From an uncultured Rhodospirillales bacterium (lineage in GTDB: Bacteria > Pseudomonadota > Alphaproteobacteria > CACIAM-22H2): 64,000 nucleotides of DNA. Positions 1 to 9,277 of this stretch are shown piece after piece. The notes beneath the pieces are model-generated. The model had not been told where the DNA came from and ran no database searches. It saw nothing but the letters and a program-made list of their open reading frames with translations. Position numbers and translations under genes: made by a program. Within the stretch, counting starts at the first letter, position 1, and each line of letters opens with the position of its first letter. The stretch covers positions 1-64,000 of the forward strand of contig CALANV010000002.1 in NCBI GenBank assembly GCA_937926175.1. The letters are read 5' to 3'.

Positions 1-44
1 AACGGATTTTAAGTCCGTTGCGTCTACCATTCCGCCAAGCGGGC
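1..44 (-). tRNA. tRNA-Leu (UAA), 5' half, cut by the window edge
   Basis: Read on the minus strand, the first 44 bases give a 7-nt acceptor strand (GCCCGCT), then TG and the leucine-type D-arm GCGGAATGGTAGACGC. An anticodon arm follows: stem ACGGA, loop CTTAAAA, stem TCCGT. The loop places anticodon TAA, which reads UUA leucine codons. The variable arm, T arm and 3' acceptor strand lie before position 1, so the gene is incomplete here. The pentapeptide-repeat gene lies upstream on the same strand. Confidence 0.9.
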
Positions 45-127
45 CCATGGACACGTGGATGTAGGGGCGCAAGCTAGCCCGTGCGGCGGCGGCGATGCAA
101 GAAAACGGAATGCGAGACGGGCGCTAG

Positions 128-1468
128 CTAGGAGAGCCCGGTCACGCCGCGCAGGTCTGTATTGTCGAGACGTGCGTCGGTCAGGTCGGCACCTGCGAGC
201 TTCGCGCCCGTGAGCACCGCGCCGGAGAGGTCGACCCGCCGCAAGTCGGCCCCCCTCAGGTCCGCACCCGCAAGGCGCGCGATGCGCAGATTGGCCCCGA
301 TCAAGCGCACACCGGCCAAGCGCGCGTTCTCGAGCATCGCCGGCAGCGCATGCCGGCCCTCCACCTGCAACGGCCCGAGCTGTGCGTCGGACAGATCCGC
401 GCCTGACAGCGTCGCACGGGTCAGGTTCGCCCCACGCAGGTCGGCCCCGGTCAGCTTCGCCTGCCGCAAATCGGCCAGCGTCAGATTGGCCATCGCCAGC
501 TCCGCACCCGACATGTCCGCCCCCGTCAGCACCGCAGCGGTTATCGTCGCCGCTGCGAGCTTGATACCGCGCCAATCGACGGCGCCGAAATAGGCGCGCG
601 GCCATTCGAATCGCCGGCCGGATCGCGCCTGGGTCTCGATCCACTCGGCATGCTCGGCGAGCAGTTTCGGCAGCTGCTCCAGAAACGCCGGGTTGGGCCG
701 CGGCAGGTTGGTGAAGGTCAGCTCCGGCGAGCCGTAAGCGGTCAGGTCAAGGGTTGCGCCGGACAAGTCGGCGTCGTCGAACACCGCGCCAGACCACTGC
801 GCGCCGACGAGGTCGGTGCCGCGCAACGTCGCCCCGGAGAGATTCGCGCCGGACAGGTTCGCACCACGCAGGACCGCGCCGACCATGACGACACGGCGCA
901 TGTCGGCACCGGACAGGTCGACATTGGAGAGCTCCGCGTCCGTGAGGTCCGCCTCGATCACGAACAGGTTGGACATCTTGGCGCCGGAGAAATTCGCGCG
1001 ATGCGCGATGGCGCGGGTCAGCTCCGTCGCCACACTTTCAAACGTCACCGGCACGAGGTCGCGCCGCTCGTCGACGCGGGCGAGCGTGGCCTCGCGAAGA
1101 TCGGCGAAAGTAAGCCGCGCGTCGTTCAGAACGGCGCCGCGCAGACACGCGCCGCGCAGATCAGCCTTGGTCAGATCGGCACGCTCGAGCGAGGCCAGGC
1201 GCAGATCGGTCGCGTACAGATCGGCCCAGGCGAGTTGCGCGCCGCGCAGCTGCGCGCGCGCCAGCCGTGCCCCGCTCAGATCCGCTTCGATGAGATTGCG
1301 TCCCGAAAGATCGAGATCGGACAGGTCGCAGAACGACAGATTCGCCCGGCGACCGCCGACGCGGCCGCCAAGAAAGTCCTGGTGCGCCGCAACAACGTTG
1401 TCGAGTTCGAGCTGCGTCAGCCGGCGCCATCGCAGATTCTGATCACCGGAATCGGCGCCGGAAGACAT
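128..1468 (-). CDS. Pentapeptide-repeat protein, 446 aa
   Basis: Almost the whole protein is made of five-residue A(D/N)LxG-type repeats such as ADLSGA, ANLSGA and ADLRG. This pattern is known to fold as a right-handed quadrilateral beta-helix. About residues 240-300 break the pattern and separate two helical blocks. Each block is preceded by a similar cap: a hydrophobic pair, A(A/E)H, an aromatic residue 3 after the His, then GRR about 10 residues later (near residues 27-40 and 275-295). I see no signal peptide or membrane segment, so it is probably cytoplasmic. Some relatives protect gyrase as DNA mimics, but function cannot be assigned here. It is a single gene next to tRNA-Leu. The many ORFs on the opposite strand are shadows of the repeat. 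Confidence 0.85.
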   Translation of the reverse strand: MSSGADSGDQNLRWRRLTQLELDNVVAAHQDFLGGRVGGRRANLSFCDLSDLDLSGRNLIEADLSGARLARAQLRGAQLAWADLYATDLRLASLERADLTKADLRGACLRGAVLNDARLTFADLREATLARVDERRDLVPVTFESVATELTRAIAHRANFSGAKMSNLFVIEADLTDAELSNVDLSGADMRRVVMVGAVLRGANLSGANLSGATLRGTDLVGAQWSGAVFDDADLSGATLDLTAYGSPELTFTNLPRPNPAFLEQLPKLLAEHAEWIETQARSGRRFEWPRAYFGAVDWRGIKLAAATITAAVLTGADMSGAELAMANLTLADLRQAKLTGADLRGANLTRATLSGADLSDAQLGPLQVEGRHALPAMLENARLAGVRLIGANLRIARLAGADLRGADLRRVDLSGAVLTGAKLAGADLTDARLDNTDLRGVTGLS

Positions 1469-1558
1469 GCTCGGACGTCCACCTTCTGTGGTCTTTATCG
1501 GATAGATGTTGTCCGAATCTCTTTAAAATCGGGTAAATGCGAAAGAAAGCGGGGAAAA

Positions 1559-2326
1559 TCAGCCGCTTACCCCCTCTTCTTCGACCGGTGTCGCGCCGAG
1601 CGACTGCATCAGGGCCTTTAGTTCCTCGACCGCCGCGGCCAGTTGCGCGCCGTCGGTGCCGCGTAACACGATGGCGACGGACGGGCGACCGCCGGGCCGG
1701 AACGAGGGATAGCTGCCGATGTCGATCCCGGCGTAGCGCGCCTGCAGCGCCGCGAGCCCTTCGGCCAGCTGTCCCTCGGCAAGTTCCGCCCGCACCGTCC
1801 GCGACAGGACCGGCGCCCCGCCCTTGAGACGCGGCGCGATGCCGTCGAACATCGCCTGCATGATCTGCGGCACGCCCGCCATCACGAACACGTTGCCGAT
1901 CTGAAAGCCCGGCGCACGGCTGACCGGATTATCGATCAGCGTGGCGCCCTCCGGTACGTTCGCCATGCGCAAGCGCATCGGGTTCAGATCGGCGGGATTC
2001 CTGTAGTACGCCCTGAGCCGCGCCACCGCGTCAGGATGCTGGATGAGCCGGACGCCGAAGGCCTTGGCAACGCATTCGGCCGTGATGTCGTCGTGGGTGG
2101 GGCCGATGCCGCCGGTCGTGAACACGTAATCGAACGCGGTCCGCACTTCGTTCACGGTCCGCACGATCACGGGCTCGAGATCGGGGATGATGCGCGCCTC
2201 CATCAGGCGGATGCCGAGCGCATTCAGGCGTTCGGCGAGCCAGGGCAGATTGGCGTCCCTGGTCCGGCCGGACAGGATTTCGTTGCCGATGATGAGAAGA
2301 CAGGCCGAGACGATCTTTTCGGACAC
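1559..2326 (-). CDS. Competence/damage-inducible protein A, N-terminal (MoaB/Mog-like) domain only
   Basis: The protein has the MoaB/Mog-like molybdopterin-binding fold of CinA's N-terminal half: IIGNEILSGRT at the start and TTGGIGPTHDD near residue 70. In this CinA N-domain family these segments bind the nucleotide-type ligand. The C-terminal amidohydrolase domain of full CinA is missing; a separate gene for it lies at 10418-10915. I chose the GTG start at 2326 because it gives the family-like N-terminus MSEKIVSACLLIIGNE; an ATG 30 nt upstream is possible. The gene is divergent from the mechanosensitive-channel gene. A role in pyridine-nucleotide salvage (ADP-ribose hydrolysis) is inferred from CinA family knowledge. 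Confidence 0.85.
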   Translation of the reverse strand: MSEKIVSACLLIIGNEILSGRTRDANLPWLAERLNALGIRLMEARIIPDLEPVIVRTVNEVRTAFDYVFTTGGIGPTHDDITAECVAKAFGVRLIQHPDAVARLRAYYRNPADLNPMRLRMANVPEGATLIDNPVSRAPGFQIGNVFVMAGVPQIMQAMFDGIAPRLKGGAPVLSRTVRAELAEGQLAEGLAALQARYAGIDIGSYPSFRPGGRPSVAIVLRGTDGAQLAAAVEELKALMQSLGATPVEEEGVSG

Positions 2327-2520
2327 GAGACGTACGACCTCCCGAGGATGGTGCACCCAAGCTTAACCCGTCTGTCGTCGAAAGTGCCAATGGCCTGTTC
2401 GCCCTCGCCCCGACGCCGTTTCGCGCCATCCGGCTGATCCGTTCGGAGGGGTCGCTGGCCGTTCACGATGCGAATAGGCTGCGCCATCCCACAACGCGTC
2501 ATGAGGCCCGGAGAACGCTC

Positions 2521-3102
2521 GTGGAAAATCTAAGCGCCGTCGTCGACCGCCTAGTGCCGCATCTCGATTCGGCCCTGATCGGCATGCTCGTGCTTGCCAT
2601 CGGCACATTTCTGGTCGCCATGCTCGACCGCGCGATGCGACGGCTGGTCGAACAGCAGCGTCATCGTGTCGACATCTCGCTCGACGCGGCCGCCATCATC
2701 GTCCGCACCATTCGCTTCATCGCATTCTCGCTCGTCATCGTTGTCGTCCTGTCAACTTGGGGATTGAACCTGACCGGAATCTGGACCGGAGTCGTCGGCC
2801 TGATTGCCGGTGCCGGCGTGGCGCTGATCGCGGTGTGGACGATCGTGAGCAACATTACCGCGTCGCTGTTCCTCGCCATCTGGCGGCCCTATCGTCTCGG
2901 CGACACGATCGAGATCCTTCCGGAGAACGTCAAAGGCTACGCGATCGACCGGAATCTGATGTTCACCGTCCTGCGCGCCGAGGACGGGGCGCAGGTCAGC
3001 GTGCCGAACAACCTCATCTTCCAGCGGATCGTCCGCAGCCGCCCGAGCCCGCCCGGCGGAATCGACGCGGGCGGCTCGATCGGCGAGATCGGGTTTATTT
3101 GA
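2521..3102 (+). CDS. Small MscS-family mechanosensitive channel, 193 aa
   Basis: Three hydrophobic segments lie at about residues 17-36, 60-80 and 87-120. The last is the Gly/Ala-rich pore helix typical of MscS. It is followed by the beta-domain signature WRPYRLGDTIEI and VPNN. The protein ends soon after the beta domain, so it is shorter than E. coli MscS (about 286 aa) and lacks most of the C-terminal alpha-beta vestibule. Short forms like this are known. The start is GTG, with GGAGA about 7 nt upstream. Its stop overlaps the stop of convergent ntrC by 8 nt. The expected role is an inner-membrane osmotic safety valve. Confidence 0.8.
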   Translation: MENLSAVVDRLVPHLDSALIGMLVLAIGTFLVAMLDRAMRRLVEQQRHRVDISLDAAAIIVRTIRFIAFSLVIVVVLSTWGLNLTGIWTGVVGLIAGAGVALIAVWTIVSNITASLFLAIWRPYRLGDTIEILPENVKGYAIDRNLMFTVLRAEDGAQVSVPNNLIFQRIVRSRPSPPGGIDAGGSIGEIGFI

Positions 3103-4540
3103 GTCCGCGAATAACCTGGATGTCGAGTTCGCGGATCTTCTTGCGCAACGTGTTGCGGTTGAGGCCGAGCAGATCGGCGGCGCGGATCTGATTGCCGCGC
3201 GTGGCGGCAAGCGTCAGCGTGATCAGCGGACGTTCGACCTCGCGCAGGACGCGGTCATAAAGGCCGGCCGCCGGCAGGCCGTCCTTGTGGGCCGCGAAGT
3301 AGGCCTTGAGCTGGCGCTCCACGGCCGCGCTCAGCGAGTCGTCGACCGGGACGGCTTCCGGCGTGGGCGGCGGTGCGACCTCGGCGAGCTCTGCCTCGAT
3401 CACATCGACGCCGATCGTCTCCTGCGAATAGAGGGCGGCGAGGCGGCGGATCAGGTTCTCGAGCTCGCGCACGTTGCCGGGCCAGCGATAGCTCTTGAGC
3501 CGTTCGATGGCGGCGGCGTCCAGCGATTTCACCGGCAGTCCCTCGTTCGCCGTCTGTGCCAGGAAATGCCGGACCAGCTCGGGGATGTCCTCCGTCCGCT
3601 CCCGCAGCGGCGGCAGCCGGATCGGCACCACGTTCAGGCGATAGAACAGGTCCTCGCGGAACAGGCCCTGCCGTACGAGCTGACGCAGGTCGCGGTGCGT
3701 CGCGGCAATGATGCGAACGTCGGCACGCAGACGTTGGCGCCCGCCGACGGTGGTGTACTCGCCCTCCTGCAGCACCCGCAGCAGGCGCGTCTGCGCCTCG
3801 AGCGGCATGTCGCCGATCTCGTCCAGGAACAGCGTGCCGCCCTGGGCCTGCTCGAACCGGCCGGCATAGCGCGACGTGGCGCCGGTGAAGGCGCCTTTTT
3901 CGTGTCCGAACAGCTCGCTCTCGATCAGCTCACGCGGGATCGCCGCCATGTTGAGGGCGACGAAGGGCCCGTTCCGGCGCTTGCCATAGTCGTGCAGCGC
4001 CCGCGCGACCAACTCCTTGCCCGTGCCTGATTCGCCCGTAATCATTACGGTCAGGTCAGTGCCCATCAGCCGTGCAAGGACGCGGTAGATCTCCTGCATC
4101 GCCGGCGAACGCCCGATCAGCGGCAGCTTTTCTTCGGGCGCCGTCGCCTCGCCCGGCGTCACGGCTGCGGCGGCCGGCACGCTCAACGCGCGCTCGACGA
4201 CATTGACCAGTTCCTTCAGGTCGAACGGCTTTGGCAGATACTCGAACGCGCCGCGCTCGGTGGCTTTTACGGCGGTCAGCAGCGTGTTCTGCGCGCTCAT
4301 CACGATGACGCGCAGCTCCGGCCTGATCTTGCGGATCCGCGGGATGAGATCGAGCCCGTTCTCATCCGGCATGACGACATCGGTGATGACCAGGTCGCCC
4401 TCGCCATCTGCGACCCAGCGCCAGAGGGTCGCGGCATGGCCCGTAGTGCGTACATCGTGGCCGAGCCGTCCCAACGCCTGCGTCAGCACCGTCCGGATCG
4501 CCCGGTCGTCATCGGCAACGAGAATCGTCGCTTGCCCCAT
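3095..4540 (-). CDS. ntrC: Nitrogen regulation response regulator NtrC (GlnG)
   Basis: This is a sigma-54 activator with three domains. The receiver domain (residues 1-120) has phospho-acceptor Asp54 in ITDVVMPDENG. The AAA+ domain (about 145-370) has Walker A GESGTGKE and the sigma-54 contact loop GAFTGA. The C-terminal Fis-type helix-turn-helix is near residues 440-475 (ADLLGLNRNTLRKKI). When phosphorylated by NtrB it activates nitrogen-assimilation genes. At 481 aa it has the expected length. The start at 4540 has GGAG 6 nt upstream and lies 9 nt after the ntrB stop. It is last in dusB-ntrB-ntrC, the standard alphaproteobacterial arrangement. Confidence 0.96.
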   Translation of the reverse strand: MGQATILVADDDRAIRTVLTQALGRLGHDVRTTGHAATLWRWVADGEGDLVITDVVMPDENGLDLIPRIRKIRPELRVIVMSAQNTLLTAVKATERGAFEYLPKPFDLKELVNVVERALSVPAAAAVTPGEATAPEEKLPLIGRSPAMQEIYRVLARLMGTDLTVMITGESGTGKELVARALHDYGKRRNGPFVALNMAAIPRELIESELFGHEKGAFTGATSRYAGRFEQAQGGTLFLDEIGDMPLEAQTRLLRVLQEGEYTTVGGRQRLRADVRIIAATHRDLRQLVRQGLFREDLFYRLNVVPIRLPPLRERTEDIPELVRHFLAQTANEGLPVKSLDAAAIERLKSYRWPGNVRELENLIRRLAALYSQETIGVDVIEAELAEVAPPPTPEAVPVDDSLSAAVERQLKAYFAAHKDGLPAAGLYDRVLREVERPLITLTLAATRGNQIRAADLLGLNRNTLRKKIRELDIQVIRGLK

Positions 4541-4549
4541 GTCGACTCC

Positions 4550-5671
4550 CTAGCCCTGCTCCTCCTCGGCGCCTGCGCGGCCGTCATAGATTGGCAGCAT
4601 CACGCGAAACACGGTCCGGCGCGGTTGGCTGTCGAACTCGATGACGCCACCGTGGTCGCCGACGATCTTCGCCACCAATGCAAGACCCAGGCCGGAGCCG
4701 TTCACCTTCGTCGTCACGAACGGGTCGAACAGGTGGGCCCGCAGGTCCTCCGGGATGCCGTCGCCGTTGTCCTGGACGGCAACGACGAGCGGGAGCTGGA
4801 CACGGCTGTCGCTGCCCGGGACGGCCAACCGAACGCCGTGCTGGTAGGAGGTCGAAAGGACGATTTCGCCGCCCACTTTTGGGGCAGCCTCTGCCGCATT
4901 TTTGACCAGGTTCAGGAAGACCTGCACAAGTTGGTCGCGATTCCCATCGACCGGCGGCAGCGACGGGTCGTAGTTCTCGATGAAACGGATATGCCGGGCA
5001 AAGCCGCTCTGGGCCAGCCGGCGGACGTGTTCGAGCACCTGATGAATGTTGACCGGCCCGCGTTTAAGCGGCCGGTCCGAGAACACCTCCATCCGGTCGA
5101 CCAGGGCGCAGATCCGGTCCGTCTCGTCGATGATCAGGCGCGTCAGCTCACGCTCGCCCGGCGGGACCGACTGCTCGAGAAGCTGGGCCGCGCCGCGGAT
5201 GCCCGAAAGCGGGTTCTTGACCTCATGCGCCAGCGTCGCCGCCATCGCCGTGACCGAACGCGCCGCGTTCCGATGCACGAGCTGACGATCGATCTTCTGG
5301 GCGATCGACCGTTCGTGGATCACGACGACGATCTGGCCCTCATTTTCTGCGAGCGGTGCCGCCTGAACCGTCACGAAGCGCTCGCCGATGCGCGGCCCGT
5401 CGAGAGTCACACCCTCTTCCGACACGCTGGTGCCGGTCTGGCGGACCTGGTTCAGAATGGTGAAGAGCGGGCTGTCCGGAGTGACCAGATCCTTGAGCCG
5501 GGTCCCCTTCAGATGCGAGGCGCCCGATTCGAAGAACTGCTCGGCCGCCGGGTTGACGTAGCCAACGACATCCCGCTCGTCCACGACCAGGACCGCGTCC
5601 GGCAGCGCGCCGAGAATGCCGGCCGGCTCGACATCGGGCCGCAGCATTCTCTCGCGCCGCATGGCTTTCAT
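4550..5671 (-). CDS. ntrB: Nitrogen regulation sensor histidine kinase NtrB (GlnL)
   Basis: The N-terminal PAS domain (about residues 15-120) is followed by the HisKA box AHEVKNPLSGIRGAAQLL with phospho-acceptor His149. An HATPase domain follows, with an N box (NLVKNAAEA) and G boxes (DNGDGIP, GSGLGLA). It has no membrane segments, so it is a cytosolic kinase; in this family it is controlled by PII protein and phosphorylates NtrC. I chose the ATG at 5671, 2 nt after the dusB stop, because the upstream in-frame extension only reads through dusB. The product is 373 aa. Confidence 0.95.
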   Translation of the reverse strand: MKAMRRERMLRPDVEPAGILGALPDAVLVVDERDVVGYVNPAAEQFFESGASHLKGTRLKDLVTPDSPLFTILNQVRQTGTSVSEEGVTLDGPRIGERFVTVQAAPLAENEGQIVVVIHERSIAQKIDRQLVHRNAARSVTAMAATLAHEVKNPLSGIRGAAQLLEQSVPPGERELTRLIIDETDRICALVDRMEVFSDRPLKRGPVNIHQVLEHVRRLAQSGFARHIRFIENYDPSLPPVDGNRDQLVQVFLNLVKNAAEAAPKVGGEIVLSTSYQHGVRLAVPGSDSRVQLPLVVAVQDNGDGIPEDLRAHLFDPFVTTKVNGSGLGLALVAKIVGDHGGVIEFDSQPRRTVFRVMLPIYDGRAGAEEEQG

Positions 5672-5673
5672 GG

Positions 5674-6684
5674 CTACGCCGCCGCCCGCGCGGGCGCCTC
5701 CCGTCCGACCGCTTCGATCGCGGCATCCCACGTCTCGCGCACGGCCTCGCGCACGGCCGCGGGATCGGTCAGTTTCATCACGCGGTTCCGGAACTCGGCT
5801 GCGCCGGGAAAGCCGCGCGCGTACCAGCCGAGATGCTTGCGCGCCATCCGCACGCCCAACTCGACACCGTAATGGCTCAGCATGTCGTCGTAATGCGCGA
5901 GAACGATGTCCCGCTGAACGTCAAGCGGCGGATCGGGCAGGCGTTCGCCCGTCCTCAGGAAATGAATCACCTGCGACAGGAACCACGGGCGCCCGCAGGC
6001 GCCGCGGCCGATCATCACGCCGTCGGCCCCGGATTGATCGAGCGCGGTGCGCGCCTCGTCCAGCGTCGTGACGTCGCCGTTGCAGATGACGGGAATCGAC
6101 ACCGCCTCCTTGACGTTGCGGATGAACGCCCAGTCCGCCTTGCCTTCATAGAACTGGCAGCGCGTGCGCCCGTGGACCGAGATCATGCGGATGCCGCATT
6201 CCTCCGCGATCTTGGCCAGCCGCGGCGCGTTGCGGTTCGCATTGTCCCAGCCGAGCCGCATCTTCAGCGTCACCGGCAGGTTTACGGCCTTCACCGTCGC
6301 GCTCAGGATCCTCGCGGCGTGGACCTCGTCGCGCATCAGCGCCGAGCCGGCATGGCCGTTCACCACCTTCTTCACGGGGCAGCCGAAATTGATGTCGATG
6401 ATGGCGGCGCCGCGGTCGGCGTTGAGGCGTGCCGCTTCCGCCATCACCTCGGGCTCATAGCCGGCGAGCTGCACGGCCATGGGCGCCTCTTCGGGCGCGT
6501 TCCTTGCCATCAGCAGCGACTGGCGCGTCTCCCGGATCATCGCCTGGCTGGCGATCATCTCCGAGACGACGAGCCCTGCCCCCATCCGCTTGACCAAGCG
6601 CCGGAACGGCATGTCGGTGATACCCGACATGGGTGCCAGAAGGACGGGCGCGTCGATCGTTACGGGACCAATTTGAATGCCCAT
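5674..6684 (-). CDS. dusB: tRNA-dihydrouridine synthase B (NifR3)
   Basis: This is an FMN-dependent TIM-barrel enzyme that reduces uridine to dihydrouridine in tRNA. The motif LAPMSGITDMPFR opens the barrel, and NFGCPVKK carries the catalytic Cys102 that protonates the base. Later segments VHGRTRCQFYEGKADW and ICNGDV, then MIGRGACGRPW, form the flavin and phosphate sites. At 336 aa it is full length. It heads the dusB-ntrB-ntrC operon, the reason this gene was first named nifR3. About 130 bp upstream separate it from the next minus-strand gene. Confidence 0.95.
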   Translation of the reverse strand: MGIQIGPVTIDAPVLLAPMSGITDMPFRRLVKRMGAGLVVSEMIASQAMIRETRQSLLMARNAPEEAPMAVQLAGYEPEVMAEAARLNADRGAAIIDINFGCPVKKVVNGHAGSALMRDEVHAARILSATVKAVNLPVTLKMRLGWDNANRNAPRLAKIAEECGIRMISVHGRTRCQFYEGKADWAFIRNVKEAVSIPVICNGDVTTLDEARTALDQSGADGVMIGRGACGRPWFLSQVIHFLRTGERLPDPPLDVQRDIVLAHYDDMLSHYGVELGVRMARKHLGWYARGFPGAAEFRNRVMKLTDPAAVREAVRETWDAAIEAVGREAPARAAA

Positions 6685-6815
6685 TTTTTAGGCGAACCCC
6701 ATGCCATGTCTAAGGTTTAGGCATAGAACAATTCTGGTTGCGGCGCAATATCCGGCGTATCCAGCCGAGTTAGGCCGTTATCGCAGCCCACCCATGCGGC
6801 CTGGGGCGCTCGCGA

Positions 6816-7625
6816 TCAGCTCATCAGCACGTCCGTGACGAACTTCACGCCCGGATAGGCAAGCGTCAGCAACAGATACGCGACGAGAATGTAGCGGGCC
6901 GCGCGCCGGCCACTCAGGCCGACCCGGTAGTGGAGCCACAACAGGACGACGATGACGACGAAGGTCGCGATTGAAAGCACCGTCTTGTGGTCGAACTGCA
7001 GCAGGGTGCCCGACTCCCGCCACATCAACGCCGACCCGGTCGCCAGCGCCACTCCCAGGACGACCGCGCTCGCGACGAGCAGGCGCGCCTGCAGAGCCTC
7101 GCCCTCCGCGACTGCGGGCAGCTGCCGGGTAAACGCCGTCGGACGCTTCAGTTTGAGGGCGCGCTCGTTCAGAACCACGGCCGCCCCGGCGACCGCGGCG
7201 AGCGTGAGAAGCCCGTAGGCCACGACCGACACGAGGATATGAACCTGCAGCCAGCCCGCCGGCGCGAGCCCCGACAGGGGCCGGGCCGGCGCATGCAGCC
7301 AGATCGTCGCCAGCAGCCCGAGTCCGGACAGATAGCCCAGGAGCAGCGCCGTCAGGCGACGCGCCACCGGGTTGATTGCAGCGAGACCGGCAAACAGGAT
7401 CATGGTGACGGCAATGGCGAGCCACAGCGCCGCGCCGACGCCGGTCTGCCATGCGTGCGACTGCTGCACCGCGACCCAGGCGGCAGGTCCGGCGACCGCG
7501 ACACCGAGCAAGGCCCAATAGCTCGCCCCCTGCCCGACATCCTGCGATGCACGTCCCGCAGGCGCCAGCGCAGCCGGCAGCAGCGCCGCAAGCGCAGCGA
7601 GGCTGAGGAATATCGAGGTCGTCAT
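6816..7625 (-). CDS. CcsA/YpjD-family cytochrome c assembly-type membrane protein
   Basis: A 269-aa protein with about eight hydrophobic segments. It matches the CcsA/YpjD layout in that histidines lie near membrane faces (WLHAP near 110, VHILVS near 128, FDHKTV near 213, WLHYRVG near 231). The last segments contain the conserved-looking block GSALMWRESGTLLQFDHKT. Family members handle haem in cytochrome c maturation or are inner-membrane proteins of unclear role. There are no ccm genes nearby and the gene stands alone, so a direct role in cytochrome c assembly is not shown. Confidence 0.75.
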   Translation of the reverse strand: MTTSIFLSLAALAALLPAALAPAGRASQDVGQGASYWALLGVAVAGPAAWVAVQQSHAWQTGVGAALWLAIAVTMILFAGLAAINPVARRLTALLLGYLSGLGLLATIWLHAPARPLSGLAPAGWLQVHILVSVVAYGLLTLAAVAGAAVVLNERALKLKRPTAFTRQLPAVAEGEALQARLLVASAVVLGVALATGSALMWRESGTLLQFDHKTVLSIATFVVIVVLLWLHYRVGLSGRRAARYILVAYLLLTLAYPGVKFVTDVLMS

Positions 7626-7703
7626 GCGGTCAGTTTACCAAGTTTCGCGCGCGACGTCCGGTGTGTGCGATGATCGGATGCACCGCTTGAACAACACGCG
7701 GCG

Positions 7704-7991
7704 TCAGATCCCTTCGACCACCACCATGTTCATCTTTGCCGCCCCCGCCCGCGCCCGTCGCGCCGCCGTATACTCGACCGAGGTGTAGAAGTTCCGCGCG
7801 TGCTCGAGGCTGGGGAACTCCAGCACCACGAGCCGCCCCGGTCGCCAAGTTCCTTCCAGGACCGACGACTGCCCGCCGCGTGCGAGATACCGGCCGCCGT
7901 ACTTGGCGATCGCCGCAGGGGCGATCTTCTTGTATTCCTCGTACTTGGCCGGATCGGTCACGTCGACATCGGCAACGACATAGGCTGGCAT
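7704..7991 (-). CDS. DUF1330 domain protein, 95 aa
   Basis: A small ferredoxin-like alpha/beta protein beginning MPAYVVADVDVTDPAKYEEY, which is the DUF1330 signature. Later it has the typical LEFPSLEHARNFYTSVEY. I chose the start at 7991 because it gives that N-terminus and has GGAGAAAAG about 5 nt upstream; the longer frame is not family-like. Members resemble dimeric alpha-beta barrel proteins, and their biochemical role is unknown. It is divergent from ispDF, with about 70 bp between the starts. Confidence 0.85.
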   Translation of the reverse strand: MPAYVVADVDVTDPAKYEEYKKIAPAAIAKYGGRYLARGGQSSVLEGTWRPGRLVVLEFPSLEHARNFYTSVEYTAARRARAGAAKMNMVVVEGI

Positions 7992-8061
7992 CTTTCTTTT
8001 CTCCAGTGCCGTGGCAGGGTAGCTTCGGGGCCCAAGCTTAGCGATCTGCGGACGTCGAACA

Positions 8062-9213
8062 ATGATGGATTGCGTGGCACTGGTAGTCGCCGCGGGACGG
8101 GGCTCGCGCGCCGGCGGCGCTGTGCCCAAGCAATATCGCCGCCTGGGGGCATGGCCAGTGCTGCGCTGGAGTCTGATGCGGTTCCTCAACCACCCGCGCG
8201 TCGACGGTGTGTGTGTGGTCATGAACCCTGACGACCGTCCGCTCTATGACGAGGCGACGCGGGGGCTCGATCTCCTGCCGCCGGTGCCGGGCGGTGCGAC
8301 GCGGCAGGAATCGGTCTACCGCGGCCTGGAGAGCCTCGCGCCCATTTCCCCCCGTCACGTGCTCATCCACGATGCGGCGCGCCCTTTCGTCGATGACGCG
8401 ATCATCGATCGCACGCTCGACGCGCTGGCGACCGCATCGGGTGCCATCGCCGCCGTGCCCGTCGCTGACACCTTGAAACGCGGCGCCGACGGCCTGATCA
8501 CCGGTACGGTCGAGCGGACCGGCCTGTGGCGCGCCCAGACGCCGCAGGCCTTCCGCTTCACCGACATCCTCAGCGCCCATCGCGCCGCGATCGGCGCGGA
8601 ACTGTCCGACGATGCGGCGGTCGCAGAGCGGGCGGGGCTTGCAGTCGCCCTCGTCGCCGGCAGCGAGGCCAACGGCAAGCTGACGACCGAAGACGACATA
8701 CGACGCGCTGCGCAGTTTGCCAGTGCCCTCATGGAACCGCGGACCGGCACCGGCTACGACGTGCACGCCTTCGGACCGGGCGATCACGTCTGGCTCTGTG
8801 GCGTCAAGGTGTCGCATACGCAGGCGCTCGTCGGCCATTCCGATGCCGACGTCGCATTGCATGCGCTGACCGATGCCGTGTTGGGGGCCATCGGCGACGG
8901 CGACATCGGCCAGCACTTCCCGCCGAGCGACCCGCGCTGGCGCGGCGCGGCCTCGGCGCAGTTCCTAGCCCACGCCGCCGGTCTCGTCGCTGCACGCGGC
9001 GGCCGCATCACCCACGTCGATGTGACGATCATCTGCGAGCGGCCCAAGATCGGCCCCCATCGCGCGCGCATGGTCGCGCGGCTTGCGGAGATTCTCGGCA
9101 TCGAAGCCGCCCGCTGTTCCGTCAAGGCCACCACGACGGAAGGTCTCGGCTTCACCGGTCGCGGTGAAGGTATCGCCGCGCAGGCCGTGGCCACGGTGCT
9201 TCTTCCGGCTTAA
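8062..9213 (+). CDS. ispDF: Bifunctional IspD/IspF, MEP isoprenoid pathway
   Basis: One 383-aa chain carries two consecutive non-mevalonate pathway enzymes. Residues 1-225 are IspD (2-C-methyl-D-erythritol 4-phosphate cytidylyltransferase), with nucleotide-binding ALVVAAGRGSRAGG and VLIHDAARPF. Residues 230-383 are IspF (MECDP synthase), starting GTGYDVHAFGPGDHVWLCGV with the zinc ligands Asp and His of DVH, then HSDADVALHALTDA. Fusion of the two is common in alphaproteobacteria. The partner gene dxr lies at the far end of this window. A second ATG 3 nt downstream is an alternative start. Confidence 0.96.
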   Translation: MMDCVALVVAAGRGSRAGGAVPKQYRRLGAWPVLRWSLMRFLNHPRVDGVCVVMNPDDRPLYDEATRGLDLLPPVPGGATRQESVYRGLESLAPISPRHVLIHDAARPFVDDAIIDRTLDALATASGAIAAVPVADTLKRGADGLITGTVERTGLWRAQTPQAFRFTDILSAHRAAIGAELSDDAAVAERAGLAVALVAGSEANGKLTTEDDIRRAAQFASALMEPRTGTGYDVHAFGPGDHVWLCGVKVSHTQALVGHSDADVALHALTDAVLGAIGDGDIGQHFPPSDPRWRGAASAQFLAHAAGLVAARGGRITHVDVTIICERPKIGPHRARMVARLAEILGIEAARCSVKATTTEGLGFTGRGEGIAAQAVATVLLPA

Positions 9214-9277
9214 CATGCCCCCTTGAGCGCGCCATCCGGCCCGTCCGCCCGGAGATTCCCAAGGGGGATTTCTAAGC

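Noticed and set aside
162..1621. Long plus-strand open frames opposite the pentapeptide-repeat gene
   Set aside because: They mirror the repeat pattern of the minus-strand gene and have Arg/Ser/Ala-rich translations with no domain.
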